Shown here: piece by piece, positions 24,837 to 33,689 of the stretch
Layout of the letters: each line of letters opens with the position of its first letter
Position numbering within the stretch: the stretch's first letter is position 1
IMG/VR virus record: IMGVR_UViG_3300023184_000029
Span: 1-64,000 of that record
DNA length: 64,000 nucleotides
From: a virus
Strand: one strand, 5' to 3'
Notes under the pieces: generated by a model
The model's input: only the letters and a program-made list of their open reading frames with translations
Database searches by the model: none
What the model was told of the DNA's origin: nothing
Position numbers and translations under genes: made by a program

Positions 24837-26987
24837 ATGATAAATATTGATAAATATTATTGCATTAATCTAGACAGAAGAAAAGATAGGCTTAGATTAA
24901 TACAAGAAGAAGTGAAAAAGAGCACAACTCTTCTTAAGAATCTTGATATATGGGTAGCTATAGATGGTAGAGATATAAATCCTCAATGGATCCCAGAATA
25001 TATTGTAGAATCAAAAATAGCTAAAGATATCAGTTCCGACTGGAACCATAATAAAAGTAATGGATTAAGTGTAACAGCAGGAGCTTTAGGGTTTTCTCTT
25101 ACTCAAATTAAAATATATGAATATTCTATTAAAAATAATAAAACTCTTTTAATCATAGAAGATGATACTAAAATAGATGATAATTTTGATACAGAGCTTG
25201 AAAAAATATGTGAAGAACTACCAGAAGATTTTGATTTTTGTTATATAGGTTATTATAACACGTCTCATGAAAAAATTTCTTTTTCTGATAATCTCTTTAT
25301 ACCAAAAGGACAAATTTGTGGAACTCATGGGTATATTATATCTCCTTCTGGAGCTAAAAAAATATTAAATAATTTACTACCAATTAATGTTCAAATGGAT
25401 ACTAAATTATATACTCTCCAAGATAAAATTAATTTTTATGCAACTTACAAAAAACTTGTAACTTCATATGATATTGTAGAAGATAATGAAGATTATAAGA
25501 TAAAATCAAATATTGCATCCACCGATATTCAAAGAGAAAATGGTAGTATTAGAAATTATAAAATTACTGATAGTACAAAACCTCTTTTTTATATAACAAA
25601 TCCTGTTATAGTAACAGCTTTATATGATATAGGAAGAAATAAATGGGACGCATTTGGCCTGGCATATGACACATATCTTTACTGGATGAGAAATACCCTC
25701 TCTCTAGATGCTAATATAGTTATATATACTGAAGAAAAATTTAAGGAAAAAATAGAAAACTATAGAAAAGAATATGATAAAGATCTAAGTAAAACTAAAA
25801 TAATTATAATTGAATTAGAAGAACTTGAATATTATAAAAAATATTATCATAAACTTAATGAATTAATGAGTTCAGATGAATTTGTTAGAAAAACAGATAG
25901 ACATATACCAGAAATGAGTAAGCCTCTTTATAATGTTATGATGTTTAATAAATTAAGTTTTTTAAAACATACCTATGATAATAATTATTTTAATAATGAT
26001 TTATTAATATGGGCCGATGCTGGAGGACTAAGAAACGACATAAAAGAATACGAGAATCAAATCTGGCCATCATTAGATAAAATAAATGAATTAGATAATA
26101 CTAAGATTACTTTTTTTAGTCATAGTAAAAATGTTATAGTAACAAATAACGAAAATCATGCAATATCTCAAACAAGGTATGTGCAAGGCACCTCTTTTTT
26201 TGTGCCCTCTCATATGATAAATAGTTTTAGTTTGACTTTTGAAGATACTGTTAAAGAATGTTTAGATAAAAAATTTATAGGTAGTGATGAGAAAATTTTA
26301 GATATTACATATCTCAAAAATAAATCTAAATATCATTTAATTAAATGTGATTGGCGAACATATTTCAAAATCTTTAAAGAAGATAATAGTAATTTATTTC
26401 AAAATAAAAATGATGCTAAAAAAATCTTTATAGATCTTGGTACACATGAATGTCAAGGTTTGAGAAAATTTATAGATAAATTAAATATTGATGATAGTTG
26501 GGATATTTACTGTTTTGAACCAAATCCAAGAGTTAATACAAAATTACATATAGATCAATTAAATCATTCCAATATTCATTTGTACAAAAAAGCCGTTTGG
26601 ACAAAAAGCGGCAGAGTTATATTTAATATGCATGGAGAAGATGGTGTAAGTCAAGGATCTCTTATAGAAGAAACAGAAGAGGGTAAATGGTATAATGACT
26701 ATCATTCATCTGAAATTATTGAATGTATAGATATACTAGAAATATTCAATATGTTTAATAATAATCAAAATATTTATATTAAAATGGATATAGAATGGGC
26801 CGAATATAAAATACTAGATTATATTTTACAAAAACAAGCGTGGCCTGGAAATATCAAAAAGATTTGGATAGAATGGCACGGCCTCGATAATCCTGTGCAT
26901 AAAAATAAAGCAGAGAGTTTAACAAAGTCTATCAGATCTTTAGGAACAGAGGTTATATGGTCTGATTTTCCATGGAATATTGAATAG
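24837..26987 (+). CDS. Trifunctional GT25 / HtrL-like / FkbM methyltransferase fusion
   Basis: 716 residues with three recognisable parts. Residues about 5-225 are GT25: YYCINLDRRKDRLRLIQEE, LLIIEDDTKID (acidic motif 108-110), CGTHGYIISPSGA. Residues about 255-510 resemble the HtrL/WlaTC family: VIVTALYDIGRNKWDAFG, MFNKLSFLKHTY, LLIWADAGGLRND, YVQGTSFFV. Residues about 528-716 are an FkbM methyltransferase: IFIDLGTHECQGL, YCFEPNPR, KAVWTKSG, YIKMDIEWAEYKIL. The likely result is two sequential sugar transfers plus methylation of the glycan. A spacing of 13 bases and AGGAGTATTTCAAAT before the ATG support the start. Last gene of the plus-strand operon. Confidence 0.82.
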   Translation: MINIDKYYCINLDRRKDRLRLIQEEVKKSTTLLKNLDIWVAIDGRDINPQWIPEYIVESKIAKDISSDWNHNKSNGLSVTAGALGFSLTQIKIYEYSIKNNKTLLIIEDDTKIDDNFDTELEKICEELPEDFDFCYIGYYNTSHEKISFSDNLFIPKGQICGTHGYIISPSGAKKILNNLLPINVQMDTKLYTLQDKINFYATYKKLVTSYDIVEDNEDYKIKSNIASTDIQRENGSIRNYKITDSTKPLFYITNPVIVTALYDIGRNKWDAFGLAYDTYLYWMRNTLSLDANIVIYTEEKFKEKIENYRKEYDKDLSKTKIIIIELEELEYYKKYYHKLNELMSSDEFVRKTDRHIPEMSKPLYNVMMFNKLSFLKHTYDNNYFNNDLLIWADAGGLRNDIKEYENQIWPSLDKINELDNTKITFFSHSKNVIVTNNENHAISQTRYVQGTSFFVPSHMINSFSLTFEDTVKECLDKKFIGSDEKILDITYLKNKSKYHLIKCDWRTYFKIFKEDNSNLFQNKNDAKKIFIDLGTHECQGLRKFIDKLNIDDSWDIYCFEPNPRVNTKLHIDQLNHSNIHLYKKAVWTKSGRVIFNMHGEDGVSQGSLIEETEEGKWYNDYHSSEIIECIDILEIFNMFNNNQNIYIKMDIEWAEYKILDYILQKQAWPGNIKKIWIEWHGLDNPVHKNKAESLTKSIRSLGTEVIWSDFPWNIE

Positions 26988-26988
26988 A

Positions 26989-27903
26989 TTAAAATATAGG
27001 ATAAATAATTCCATATCCTTCATATTTATGAATACCAGAGTATTTGGGATTTGCTAGTGGTTTGGATTTAGATTTAAATATATCTATATAATTTTTAGTA
27101 TTATTTAATTCATATTTCTTGATTTTTTTGTTATAACTCAATAATAGAGAAGCACAACCAACAGCAAATGGATTACTCATACTCGTTCCACTCATAGAGG
27201 CATATCCATTATTTGGTACACAACTAATAATATTATGTCCTGGCGCTAAAAAATCTAATGTATCCCCACTACATGTAAAACTAGTTCTATTTAGATTCTC
27301 GTCTATTGCTCCGATAGCTATAGTATTATTAAATTTTGCAGGATACATAACATCAGTAGCTTCCCCTGCATTACCAGCCGCACAAAAAATAATAGAACCT
27401 TTTGATACTGCATAGTTAATTGCATTTTCAATAGCTTTAGATGGGATTGGACTACCCAAAGACATAGTAATAATATCAGCTTTATTATCTGCTGACCAGA
27501 TAATAGCTTTGACTATATTATCTGAGCTACCAGACCCACTATTATCCAAAGCTTTGACTGGCATTATCTTTGATTCTGGAGCAACACCAACTATTCCTTT
27601 ACCATTATTTATTGCGGCTATGGTTCCGGCCACATGGGTTCCATGTCCATTAAAATCCATAGGATCTTTATTAATCTCAACAAAGTTTTTTCCTTGTATT
27701 ATATTGTCTTTAATATCAATATGATTAAAATCGCATCCAGTATCTATAACAGCTACCACCACACCCCTACCAGTTGAATAATTCCATTGATTCCTAATAT
27801 CAAATTTATTAATTTCCCAACCATAATGTTGTTCTTTATCAACCGACCCATAAATATCTTCTCTAATATATGGCAATAATTTAATATTATTTTTTCTTTT
27901 CAT
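26989..27903 (-). CDS. Subtilisin-like (S8) serine protease
   Basis: 304 residues with the full triad: Asp54 in VVVAVIDTGCDFNH, His87 in NGHGTHVAGTIAA, Ser241 in YASMSGTSMSNPFAVG, and the oxyanion Asn178 in CAAGNAG. No signal peptide is visible. There is a short N-terminal segment (about 45 residues) before the domain. It overlaps the trypsin-like gene by one base. It converges with the glycosyltransferase operon, with only one base between the coding ends. Confidence 0.9.
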   Translation of the reverse strand: MKRKNNIKLLPYIREDIYGSVDKEQHYGWEINKFDIRNQWNYSTGRGVVVAVIDTGCDFNHIDIKDNIIQGKNFVEINKDPMDFNGHGTHVAGTIAAINNGKGIVGVAPESKIMPVKALDNSGSGSSDNIVKAIIWSADNKADIITMSLGSPIPSKAIENAINYAVSKGSIIFCAAGNAGEATDVMYPAKFNNTIAIGAIDENLNRTSFTCSGDTLDFLAPGHNIISCVPNNGYASMSGTSMSNPFAVGCASLLLSYNKKIKKYELNNTKNYIDIFKSKSKPLANPKYSGIHKYEGYGIIYPIF

Positions 27904-28661
27904 TATTTCTCTACAATCATATTTGACTTTATCCAGTCGGTATATACACTAATTCTTGTATGTCCTGACTCGTCACTATAACTAGAATCTGTTTTTTTAT
28001 CTTCAGACATAATACACGAGTTAATACCAGCTAATTTATTTCCTATAAAAAGACCACCCCCACTATCTCCACTCCCTATAAGAAATTCTAAAGCGGTTAT
28101 TTTATCTTTTCTATAAGACGGAGTACAGACCAATAAATTTCTATCTATCTTATCAATTATATTAGATCCGGCTCTTCTCCTATTATCTGAAAATTTAATT
28201 CCAGTATTGAATGTTCCGGTTAAACCAAATCCACTGATAGTACAAGTTTTACCCTCTTCATCATTTTCATTATATAAAGAGGGATAGAATTCTAATTTTA
28301 TATCTTTTTTAAGGTATCCTAAAGCAATATCATCACGACCAAAACTAGATACTTCATAGCTATCATGTATAATAATTTTATCTATAAAGACTATTTCTTC
28401 ATTTTTATGAACATAGCAAATACTATATCCATTGACTACATGAGCAGCCGTTAAAATCCAATGAGGGTCTATAACAACGCAAGAAGCGCAAAAAAGACCC
28501 CCATCTGCATATTTTCCGCATAGCTTTAAAACAAATGGGAATTGGTTACCAAATTCGACATATTTTTCATCTGGAGTATCAGGATCTATAGTACCAGCTA
28601 TAGAAAGAGGGCAAGATAATAAATAAAAAAAAGCTATTATTAATACTAAAAGATATCTCAT
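27903..28661 (-). CDS. Secreted trypsin-like (S1) serine protease
   Basis: 252 residues. A clear signal peptide (RYLLVLIIAFFYLLSCPLSIAG) is followed by His74 in WILTAAHVVNG, Asp111 in RDDIALGYLKK, and Ser200 in IGSGDSGGGLF. The S1 primary-specificity residue lies in FLIGSGDSGG. This protein would leave the cytoplasm, unlike most phage gene products. Coupled to the subtilase gene, it may degrade envelope or competitor proteins, or be displayed by infected cells. Confidence 0.87.
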   Translation of the reverse strand: MRYLLVLIIAFFYLLSCPLSIAGTIDPDTPDEKYVEFGNQFPFVLKLCGKYADGGLFCASCVVIDPHWILTAAHVVNGYSICYVHKNEEIVFIDKIIIHDSYEVSSFGRDDIALGYLKKDIKLEFYPSLYNENDEEGKTCTISGFGLTGTFNTGIKFSDNRRRAGSNIIDKIDRNLLVCTPSYRKDKITALEFLIGSGDSGGGLFIGNKLAGINSCIMSEDKKTDSSYSDESGHTRISVYTDWIKSNMIVEK

Positions 28662-28693
28662 TTATATGCCCTCCAATGAAAGCAATGAGTTAT

Positions 28694-29002
28694 TTAGGGT
28701 CTTGATACTATCCTAGTACTATACACCTCAGTATCTTCTATAACAAATATATTCCAGCTTTTGAAGTCCATTAAATGACCAAATACTAGATGACATGGAT
28801 CAGCACACAAAGTCATAAGATTTGATGGATCAAGTTCTAGATCCGGATACTTATGTACCGGTTTTATATGATGTACTTCTAGTTTTTTATCTTTTCCACA
28901 AGCTGCACATTTAGGGTTATTTTCAAGATGTTTTTTTCTTACCGAATTCCATTTAGGAGATCTTGTTGCATATCTTATTTTTTTAAATAAATTGAAAATC
29001 AT
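28694..29002 (-). CDS. HNH endonuclease
   Basis: 102 residues with zinc cysteines in KCAACGKDKK (32, 35) and LCADPCH (66, 70), the HNH core LEVHHIKPVHKYPDLE (His44/45), Asn61 in DPSNLMTL, and a final His. McrA-like stand-alone HNH nuclease. Four-base overlap with the actin-like gene. It could be a homing or packaging-associated nuclease. Confidence 0.83.
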   Translation of the reverse strand: MIFNLFKKIRYATRSPKWNSVRKKHLENNPKCAACGKDKKLEVHHIKPVHKYPDLELDPSNLMTLCADPCHLVFGHLMDFKSWNIFVIEDTEVYSTRIVSRP

Positions 29003-30006
29003 AGCAATACTTTAGCTGCTATCAAACAACCTTTGGCTACTGAGTGCAAGGGGTCTGATGATTGCTTGACTACTTTGATGGGTAATGGAAAATTATTTTC
29101 TGTTAATTTTTTAGTAAAAATTTCTATATAACCATCTGCTTGTGATGTTCCACCGGCTACAACAATAGTTAATGGGTTTTTAAATTTGGGTAGAGACTTA
29201 TGATTTGTTAAAGCAAAAGATAATTGTTTAGTTGTATAGTCTATTAATCTTTCATAATATGAGGATACAGCAGCTAAAACAGGATTATCGCTATGTTCCC
29301 CGATTTTAAAACCACCTGCCTCTTTCTCTGCCTGAACAACACTATCCGGTTCTCCGGTCGCTACGGCGCTCATACGATCAATCCAGTCACCGCTTTTGGT
29401 TGTGCTAAAAACCACTGTAGGCTCACCGTTTAACATAACGCAAACATTCGTCATACCGGCTCCGCAGCTAATTCCGATACCTGTATAATCTTCATTTTCT
29501 AATTCAGCATAACATAAAGCTTCTGCTTCGTTAATAGATTTAGCATCATATCCTACTTCACTAAGTATGGTTTTAACTACATCTTCATGATATCCAACAT
29601 CAAAATCTTCATCCTCTTGATCTACTGGTTGAGCAGGTACACAAAATACTAGTTTTTCACCGGGCCTATCAGATTGTCCGACTACTTCTTGTAATATAAA
29701 AGCTAATATTCTTTTAGCATCTTTTTCTTTAGACGATACAACACCTTTATACATGGGCCTTTTTGCTGTATCATTTCTTTCTATAGCTTTTTCTATAGCG
29801 TCTTTGCCTAAAAGAATAAATGATCCATCTTCATCTTTAATAAAAACTTTACCAGCCAACCCTTTCTCAATCATTTTCGTTGCCACAGGAGTTGTTGGTT
29901 TAATAATATAAAAAGCATCCCTGAATTCTTTATATTCAATGCTATTATTGGTTTCCTTGGATAGAACAATAAAACTTGTACCAACATCTAAACCTACTGT
30001 TGACAT
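28999..30006 (-). CDS. Actin-like ATPase (ParM/MreB superfamily)
   Basis: 335 residues. Phosphate-1 motif STVGLDVGTSF (2-12), phosphate-2 GIGISCGAGMTNVCVML, and adenosine motif LTIVVAGGTSQADGY fit the actin/Hsp70 ATPase fold of actin size. Prokaryotic relatives polymerise to move plasmids, shape cells or organise membranes. The next gene upstream encodes a membrane-anchored protein, a possible filament anchor. In a large phage it may position replication sites or virions. Confidence 0.82.
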   Translation of the reverse strand: MSTVGLDVGTSFIVLSKETNNSIEYKEFRDAFYIIKPTTPVATKMIEKGLAGKVFIKDEDGSFILLGKDAIEKAIERNDTAKRPMYKGVVSSKEKDAKRILAFILQEVVGQSDRPGEKLVFCVPAQPVDQEDEDFDVGYHEDVVKTILSEVGYDAKSINEAEALCYAELENEDYTGIGISCGAGMTNVCVMLNGEPTVVFSTTKSGDWIDRMSAVATGEPDSVVQAEKEAGGFKIGEHSDNPVLAAVSSYYERLIDYTTKQLSFALTNHKSLPKFKNPLTIVVAGGTSQADGYIEIFTKKLTENNFPLPIKVVKQSSDPLHSVAKGCLIAAKVLL

Positions 30007-30009
30007 AAT

Positions 30010-30330
30010 TTATCCTTTCATATTTTTTAATTTATCTATAGAAGACGATATATTTTCTTGAGAGGTCTTGGTATCCCCCAGACTATTATATTTTCTTTCT
30101 AATCCAGAAGTTTTTATATCTCCTACATATTTTTTATTATCTATAGATATAGAATTAACTATATTTTTATTTTCATCAAAAAAGCTTTTTGGCCTATTAT
30201 TTAATACACCACTCTCATTTCGTTTTTGACCGATTAGATAGCCTATAAAAAACAAACACACCCCTATTACTAGGAGTGTGCTTGAAAATAATACTATAGT
30301 ATATATGTTAGTATTTAAATCTATTGTCAT
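30010..30330 (-). CDS. Single-pass membrane protein, putative filament partner
   Basis: 106 residues: one membrane span (about 11-33, TIVLFSSTLLVIGVCLFFIG) and a charged, probably disordered tail (about 37-106). It sits three bases upstream of the actin-like gene and overlaps ruvB by four. A tail that recruits the filament to the membrane is inferred from context only. Confidence 0.6.
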   Translation of the reverse strand: MTIDLNTNIYTIVLFSSTLLVIGVCLFFIGYLIGQKRNESGVLNNRPKSFFDENKNIVNSISIDNKKYVGDIKTSGLERKYNSLGDTKTSQENISSSIDKLKNMKG

Positions 30331-31229
30331 AATCTGTTCCCGATTGTTCTACCCTTTGGGGTTCTACTAACATAACCTTCTCTTACTAAGAAAGGCTCAA
30401 TACTATTTTCTATAGTATCAATAGCAATCCCGGTTAAAGAGGATATTGCCTTTAATCCCATAGGATTGCCCTTAGACTTTTGCAAAATCTCTAAATATAA
30501 CCTATCATACACATCTAGACCTCTATGATCAATACCCTGACTACTAAAAATTTCATTTATATCCGATATGTCTTTATCTTTATAGAAAGAAACATAGCTT
30601 TTATACCATTGTAGCCTTGCATTTAATATACGAGGAGTTCCCTTGCTTCTTTTAGCTATCTCTAATAGATGGTCATCTGATATTGTTAGTCCAAGCTTTC
30701 TAGAGTTCGACCCTGCTAGTTTAGCTAGTTCATCTGGAGAATAAAAAGATAGATGTTCTTTAATAATAAACCTATCATAGAAAGGCTGACTTAGACTTCC
30801 TCCGCTAGTAGTCGCACCCACTATACAAAAAAGAGGCAAATCTATTTTTTCTGGCTGATCTTCTACAGATATATTCAGAACAAAATCCTCCATTACTGGA
30901 TACAAAAATTCTTCTACAATTTTTGGAAGTCTATGAATCTCATCAATAAATAATACAGACCTTGGGGCTATGCCCATTAGATAAGGAATAATATTTTTAA
31001 CACTACGAATATTTGCAGCATTGGCTGTATATAGATTAACTCCAAGTTCGTTAGCAATAGAACTAGCGATAGTGGTCTTTCCTAAGCCTGGGGGGCCGTC
31101 TATTAAAACGTGAGGCATCACACTCTCAGAGTTTAAACAACCATGCACCAGAATTTGCAATCTAGTTACTACATCTGACTGACCAACGATATCATTTAAT
31201 CTAGAAGGACGCATAATATTATTTGACAT
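30327..31229 (-). CDS. ruvB: RuvB-like Holliday-junction branch-migration ATPase
   Basis: 300 residues, slightly shorter than cellular RuvB (about 335). Start MRPSRLNDIVGQSDVVTRLQ, Walker A IDGPPGLGKTT (44-53), Walker B VLFIDEIHRL, sensor GATTSGG followed by SLSQPFYDRF with the arginine finger, sensor 2 KGTPRILNARLQW, and the winged helix with ISSLTGIAIDTIENSIEPFL. It would drive branch migration in phage recombination. No full RuvA is nearby, but the adjacent gene carries a RuvA-domain-III-like tail. Confidence 0.9.
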   Translation of the reverse strand: MSNNIMRPSRLNDIVGQSDVVTRLQILVHGCLNSESVMPHVLIDGPPGLGKTTIASSIANELGVNLYTANAANIRSVKNIIPYLMGIAPRSVLFIDEIHRLPKIVEEFLYPVMEDFVLNISVEDQPEKIDLPLFCIVGATTSGGSLSQPFYDRFIIKEHLSFYSPDELAKLAGSNSRKLGLTISDDHLLEIAKRSKGTPRILNARLQWYKSYVSFYKDKDISDINEIFSSQGIDHRGLDVYDRLYLEILQKSKGNPMGLKAISSLTGIAIDTIENSIEPFLVREGYVSRTPKGRTIGNRL

Positions 31230-31231
31230 AA

Positions 31232-31624
31232 TTAATTCCTAATGGACTCCAAAGTTTGTTTGACCAAAATAACATAATCATCGACCCTATTTTCTTCATA
31301 GGATTTATTTACTAATTCAATAGCTTCTATCTTAGTAAATCCATATCCTATTAATAGTTTAGTAGCTTTTTCTAAAAGATCATTCGAGATTTTATGGTGT
31401 TCTTTAGGTGGCTCTATTGCTATTACTTTTTTAAGATAATTTATTTTAAAGTCTGTTACTCTTTTGACTTTAAAAACTTCTCCACAGTCGCAGACTACCT
31501 TAAAGTTAATAGTAGCAGCTTGTCTCCAAGATAACCAATGGTCTTGGTTACACTGAGAACATCTATATTTAAGATTAATCTCTTGATCAATCGGTTTCTG
31601 GAGTTTCTTTTTTGTTTTCATCAT
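31232..31624 (-). CDS. Zinc-ribbon protein with RuvA domain III-like C-terminus
   Basis: 130 residues. An N-terminal zinc ribbon (YRCSQCNQDHW with Cys22/25, and VCDCGEVFKV with Cys45/47) is followed by a linker. The final 52 residues (LLEKATKLLIGYGFTKIEAI, then LVNKSYEENRVDDYVILVKQ) are patterned like RuvA domain III, the small helical domain that binds RuvB. The DNA-binding domains I and II of RuvA are absent. Two bases separate it from ruvB. I infer a minimal RuvA substitute that couples RuvB to DNA or another protein through the ribbon. Confidence 0.62.
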   Translation of the reverse strand: MMKTKKKLQKPIDQEINLKYRCSQCNQDHWLSWRQAATINFKVVCDCGEVFKVKRVTDFKINYLKKVIAIEPPKEHHKISNDLLEKATKLLIGYGFTKIEAIELVNKSYEENRVDDYVILVKQTLESIRN

Positions 31625-32018
31625 CTTTTACCCAAAAAATAAAATCATTGTTTTCTTCATCAAAAGCACTTTCCAATAGACCGTTATTAACAAGCTTATT
31701 TAGTATATTGCTAATCATTCTATTATTGAACGACTCCAACATCTTCATTAAGATACTATCATTAATATAATATGATATAGTCTTGGTTTTTTTATTATTT
31801 TTTTTCTTCAAAAATTGTTTTGCAATATTTTCACATTCGGCAAAAGAAAGAGTAGAATCTAGTTCTTTTTCTTCGTCCATAGATAATGAAGATAACATTG
31901 CTGTTAAGCTATCATTTGAGTCCTCATTAACTTGACCAAAAAACTTAAACACCAATCTTCTAGCATGGTCTATAAATTCTGGCAAATTTCTTATAATATA
32001 CCATTCTTTGTTTTCCAT
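31587..32018 (-). CDS. Unknown protein with winged-helix-like C-terminus
   Basis: 143 residues. The C-terminal part (ISNILNKLVNNGLLESAFDE then NNDFIFWV) looks like the end of a winged helix. It closely parallels the end of the protein at 47615 (LAKLAAEGRVECAWDDKLNE, MVFWL), so the two are probably paralogues. Overlaps the zinc-ribbon gene by 38 bases. Possibly DNA-binding. Confidence 0.55.
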   Translation of the reverse strand: MENKEWYIIRNLPEFIDHARRLVFKFFGQVNEDSNDSLTAMLSSLSMDEEKELDSTLSFAECENIAKQFLKKKNNKKTKTISYYINDSILMKMLESFNNRMISNILNKLVNNGLLESAFDEENNDFIFWVKDDENKKETPETD

Positions 32019-32028
32019 ATGTATAATG

Positions 32029-32466
32029 TTAATTTAAAATATCAAACATTCCTTTGTAGTAATGTGGCTGTTTTAAAAAATACACAGAATGAGAGACTAT
32101 ATGATTAATATAATCGTGTTGAGTCTTGTCGTGTATAAAATATTTTTTCTTCCATACTTTAACATTATCATAGTTATTCCCCAAATACTGGAAGGAATTA
32201 CCCTTGCCAGTATTGGAGAAGTAACTATTCACAGGAATCGACTTGCTTGGAAAACCAGAGGCAGGCGGGATGCCGAAACCACCAACATACCATACATTTG
32301 GAGAACTTTCAACTATATCATTTAGAGCATCTTGTAACATTTTACCCCAAGAGTCCCATGCTTCTGGATCAAACTTAAAGTAATGTTTATACTTTTTCTC
32401 TAAATTGTCCTGACTATCATCATAGTCGTGACTATCATCATAGTTGTCATCATGTTCTTCGTTCAT
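32029..32466 (-). CDS. Unknown acidic-leader protein
   Basis: 145 residues from the ATG at 32466, chosen because AGGATAAAA precedes it. An acidic Asp/Tyr-rich leader (EEHDDNYDDSHDYDDSQDN) is followed by a compact domain with WYVGGFGIPPASGFP and KVWKKKYFIHDK. It begins inside the end of the primase-like gene. No family recognised. Confidence 0.5.
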   Translation of the reverse strand: MNEEHDDNYDDSHDYDDSQDNLEKKYKHYFKFDPEAWDSWGKMLQDALNDIVESSPNVWYVGGFGIPPASGFPSKSIPVNSYFSNTGKGNSFQYLGNNYDNVKVWKKKYFIHDKTQHDYINHIVSHSVYFLKQPHYYKGMFDILN

Positions 32467-32468
32467 TT

Positions 32469-33608
32469 TTATCCTATACAAAACTTATCACTAAGTTCAT
32501 TAGCTAGTTCTTTAGCAGCACCGGATAGGAATCTGTTGCCGCTAAAATATAGTGGGGTACTCACTTGATTTAGGAACTCCACCACCGTTTTTAAAAGTTT
32601 GGTCTGCTGACCGTCGAGACTTATATCCTCGTCACCAGTATCATTTGGAAGCGTCTGGAGAGCATCTGTATCGTCCTCAGTCGCAGGAGATACTGGCATG
32701 GGATCACCATAAGCTTTTTGAAAGACACTACCACTAGCATACCCATAAATCGGTTTGATATTTTCTGTGCTATTTGTATATGTCTCAGGACTCAAAGCTT
32801 TCATCTGATTCAGAATGTTTGTTGCAACATTAAACGATACTGGAACTCCAGTAACGTCAGACCTCTTATAAGCCTTAGCATATTCTTTAAACCATTCGTC
32901 GCTAGTCTTATTTGCAACAACATTAACAACAGCAGACACTCCATCAAGAGCCTCTTTAAGCTGTTCAATATTAACCCAATTACCAGTTGATCCCGATAAA
33001 ATACTGGTAAAATAAGGCTGCTTTCCTTCCCAACCCTTCCTCCACCAAGTATAAGGGATCCTATAAATCTGATTGATTTTAATAGCTCTGGCATCACCAC
33101 CAAAATGGTTTACAAGTTTCTTCTGGATACCATTCCAGTAAGTCTTGTGAGGATTCGTATTGTTTTGGTTTAGAATCCAATAGCATTGATAGCCATTACG
33201 AGTATCAACAACCCAGCTTGGCTTTACTGGAAAGTTATTGATCTGATCCAAGAATTCCTTTTTCTTCTGCATAACGATACTGGGCTTAAAATAACGACCT
33301 TGATCATCTCGACCAGCATCCATATCGACAAAACAAGCACGAATTCTACTAATAGCATACTGCTTACGTCCACCATTAACATAGAAGTAAGCATCAGCAC
33401 CTTGACTATCGTTGGCAATAGCAACAGTTGTAAGATGATCTGTATGATTCATACTACTGATCTTCTTACGAGGATCACCGTTGTAACAGAAAATCTGCTG
33501 ACCACCAAAAGAATCAAAAAACTTATTTCGCAAAGTAATTTGATCTCTTGTTCCAATTGCACTGTGATTCTTATCGAACGGATTAAAAGCCAAAGTATCG
33601 CTAAACAT
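32469..33608 (-). CDS. Primase-like protein (RepB/AEP type)
   Basis: 379 residues from the ATG at 33608, which has GAGGAAAAC ahead; the frame is open 24 codons further up without such a site. RACFVDMDAGRDDQGR (Asp pair at about 95-97), SWVVDTRNGYQCYWIL and GDARAIKINQIYRIPYTWWR match the archaeo-eukaryotic-type primase fold used by RepB-like replication proteins. The C-terminal 130 residues are low complexity then helical. It probably primes phage DNA synthesis, though no helicase domain is fused. Codons here end in C or G more often than in the structural genes. Confidence 0.65.
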   Translation of the reverse strand: MFSDTLAFNPFDKNHSAIGTRDQITLRNKFFDSFGGQQIFCYNGDPRKKISSMNHTDHLTTVAIANDSQGADAYFYVNGGRKQYAISRIRACFVDMDAGRDDQGRYFKPSIVMQKKKEFLDQINNFPVKPSWVVDTRNGYQCYWILNQNNTNPHKTYWNGIQKKLVNHFGGDARAIKINQIYRIPYTWWRKGWEGKQPYFTSILSGSTGNWVNIEQLKEALDGVSAVVNVVANKTSDEWFKEYAKAYKRSDVTGVPVSFNVATNILNQMKALSPETYTNSTENIKPIYGYASGSVFQKAYGDPMPVSPATEDDTDALQTLPNDTGDEDISLDGQQTKLLKTVVEFLNQVSTPLYFSGNRFLSGAAKELANELSDKFCIG

Positions 33609-33689
33609 TTGTTTTCCTCTTTTACTACTTCCCACCAAATATTTTGATATTGGGATAGCAAACACTACTATCAAAAGCAATATCTCTAA

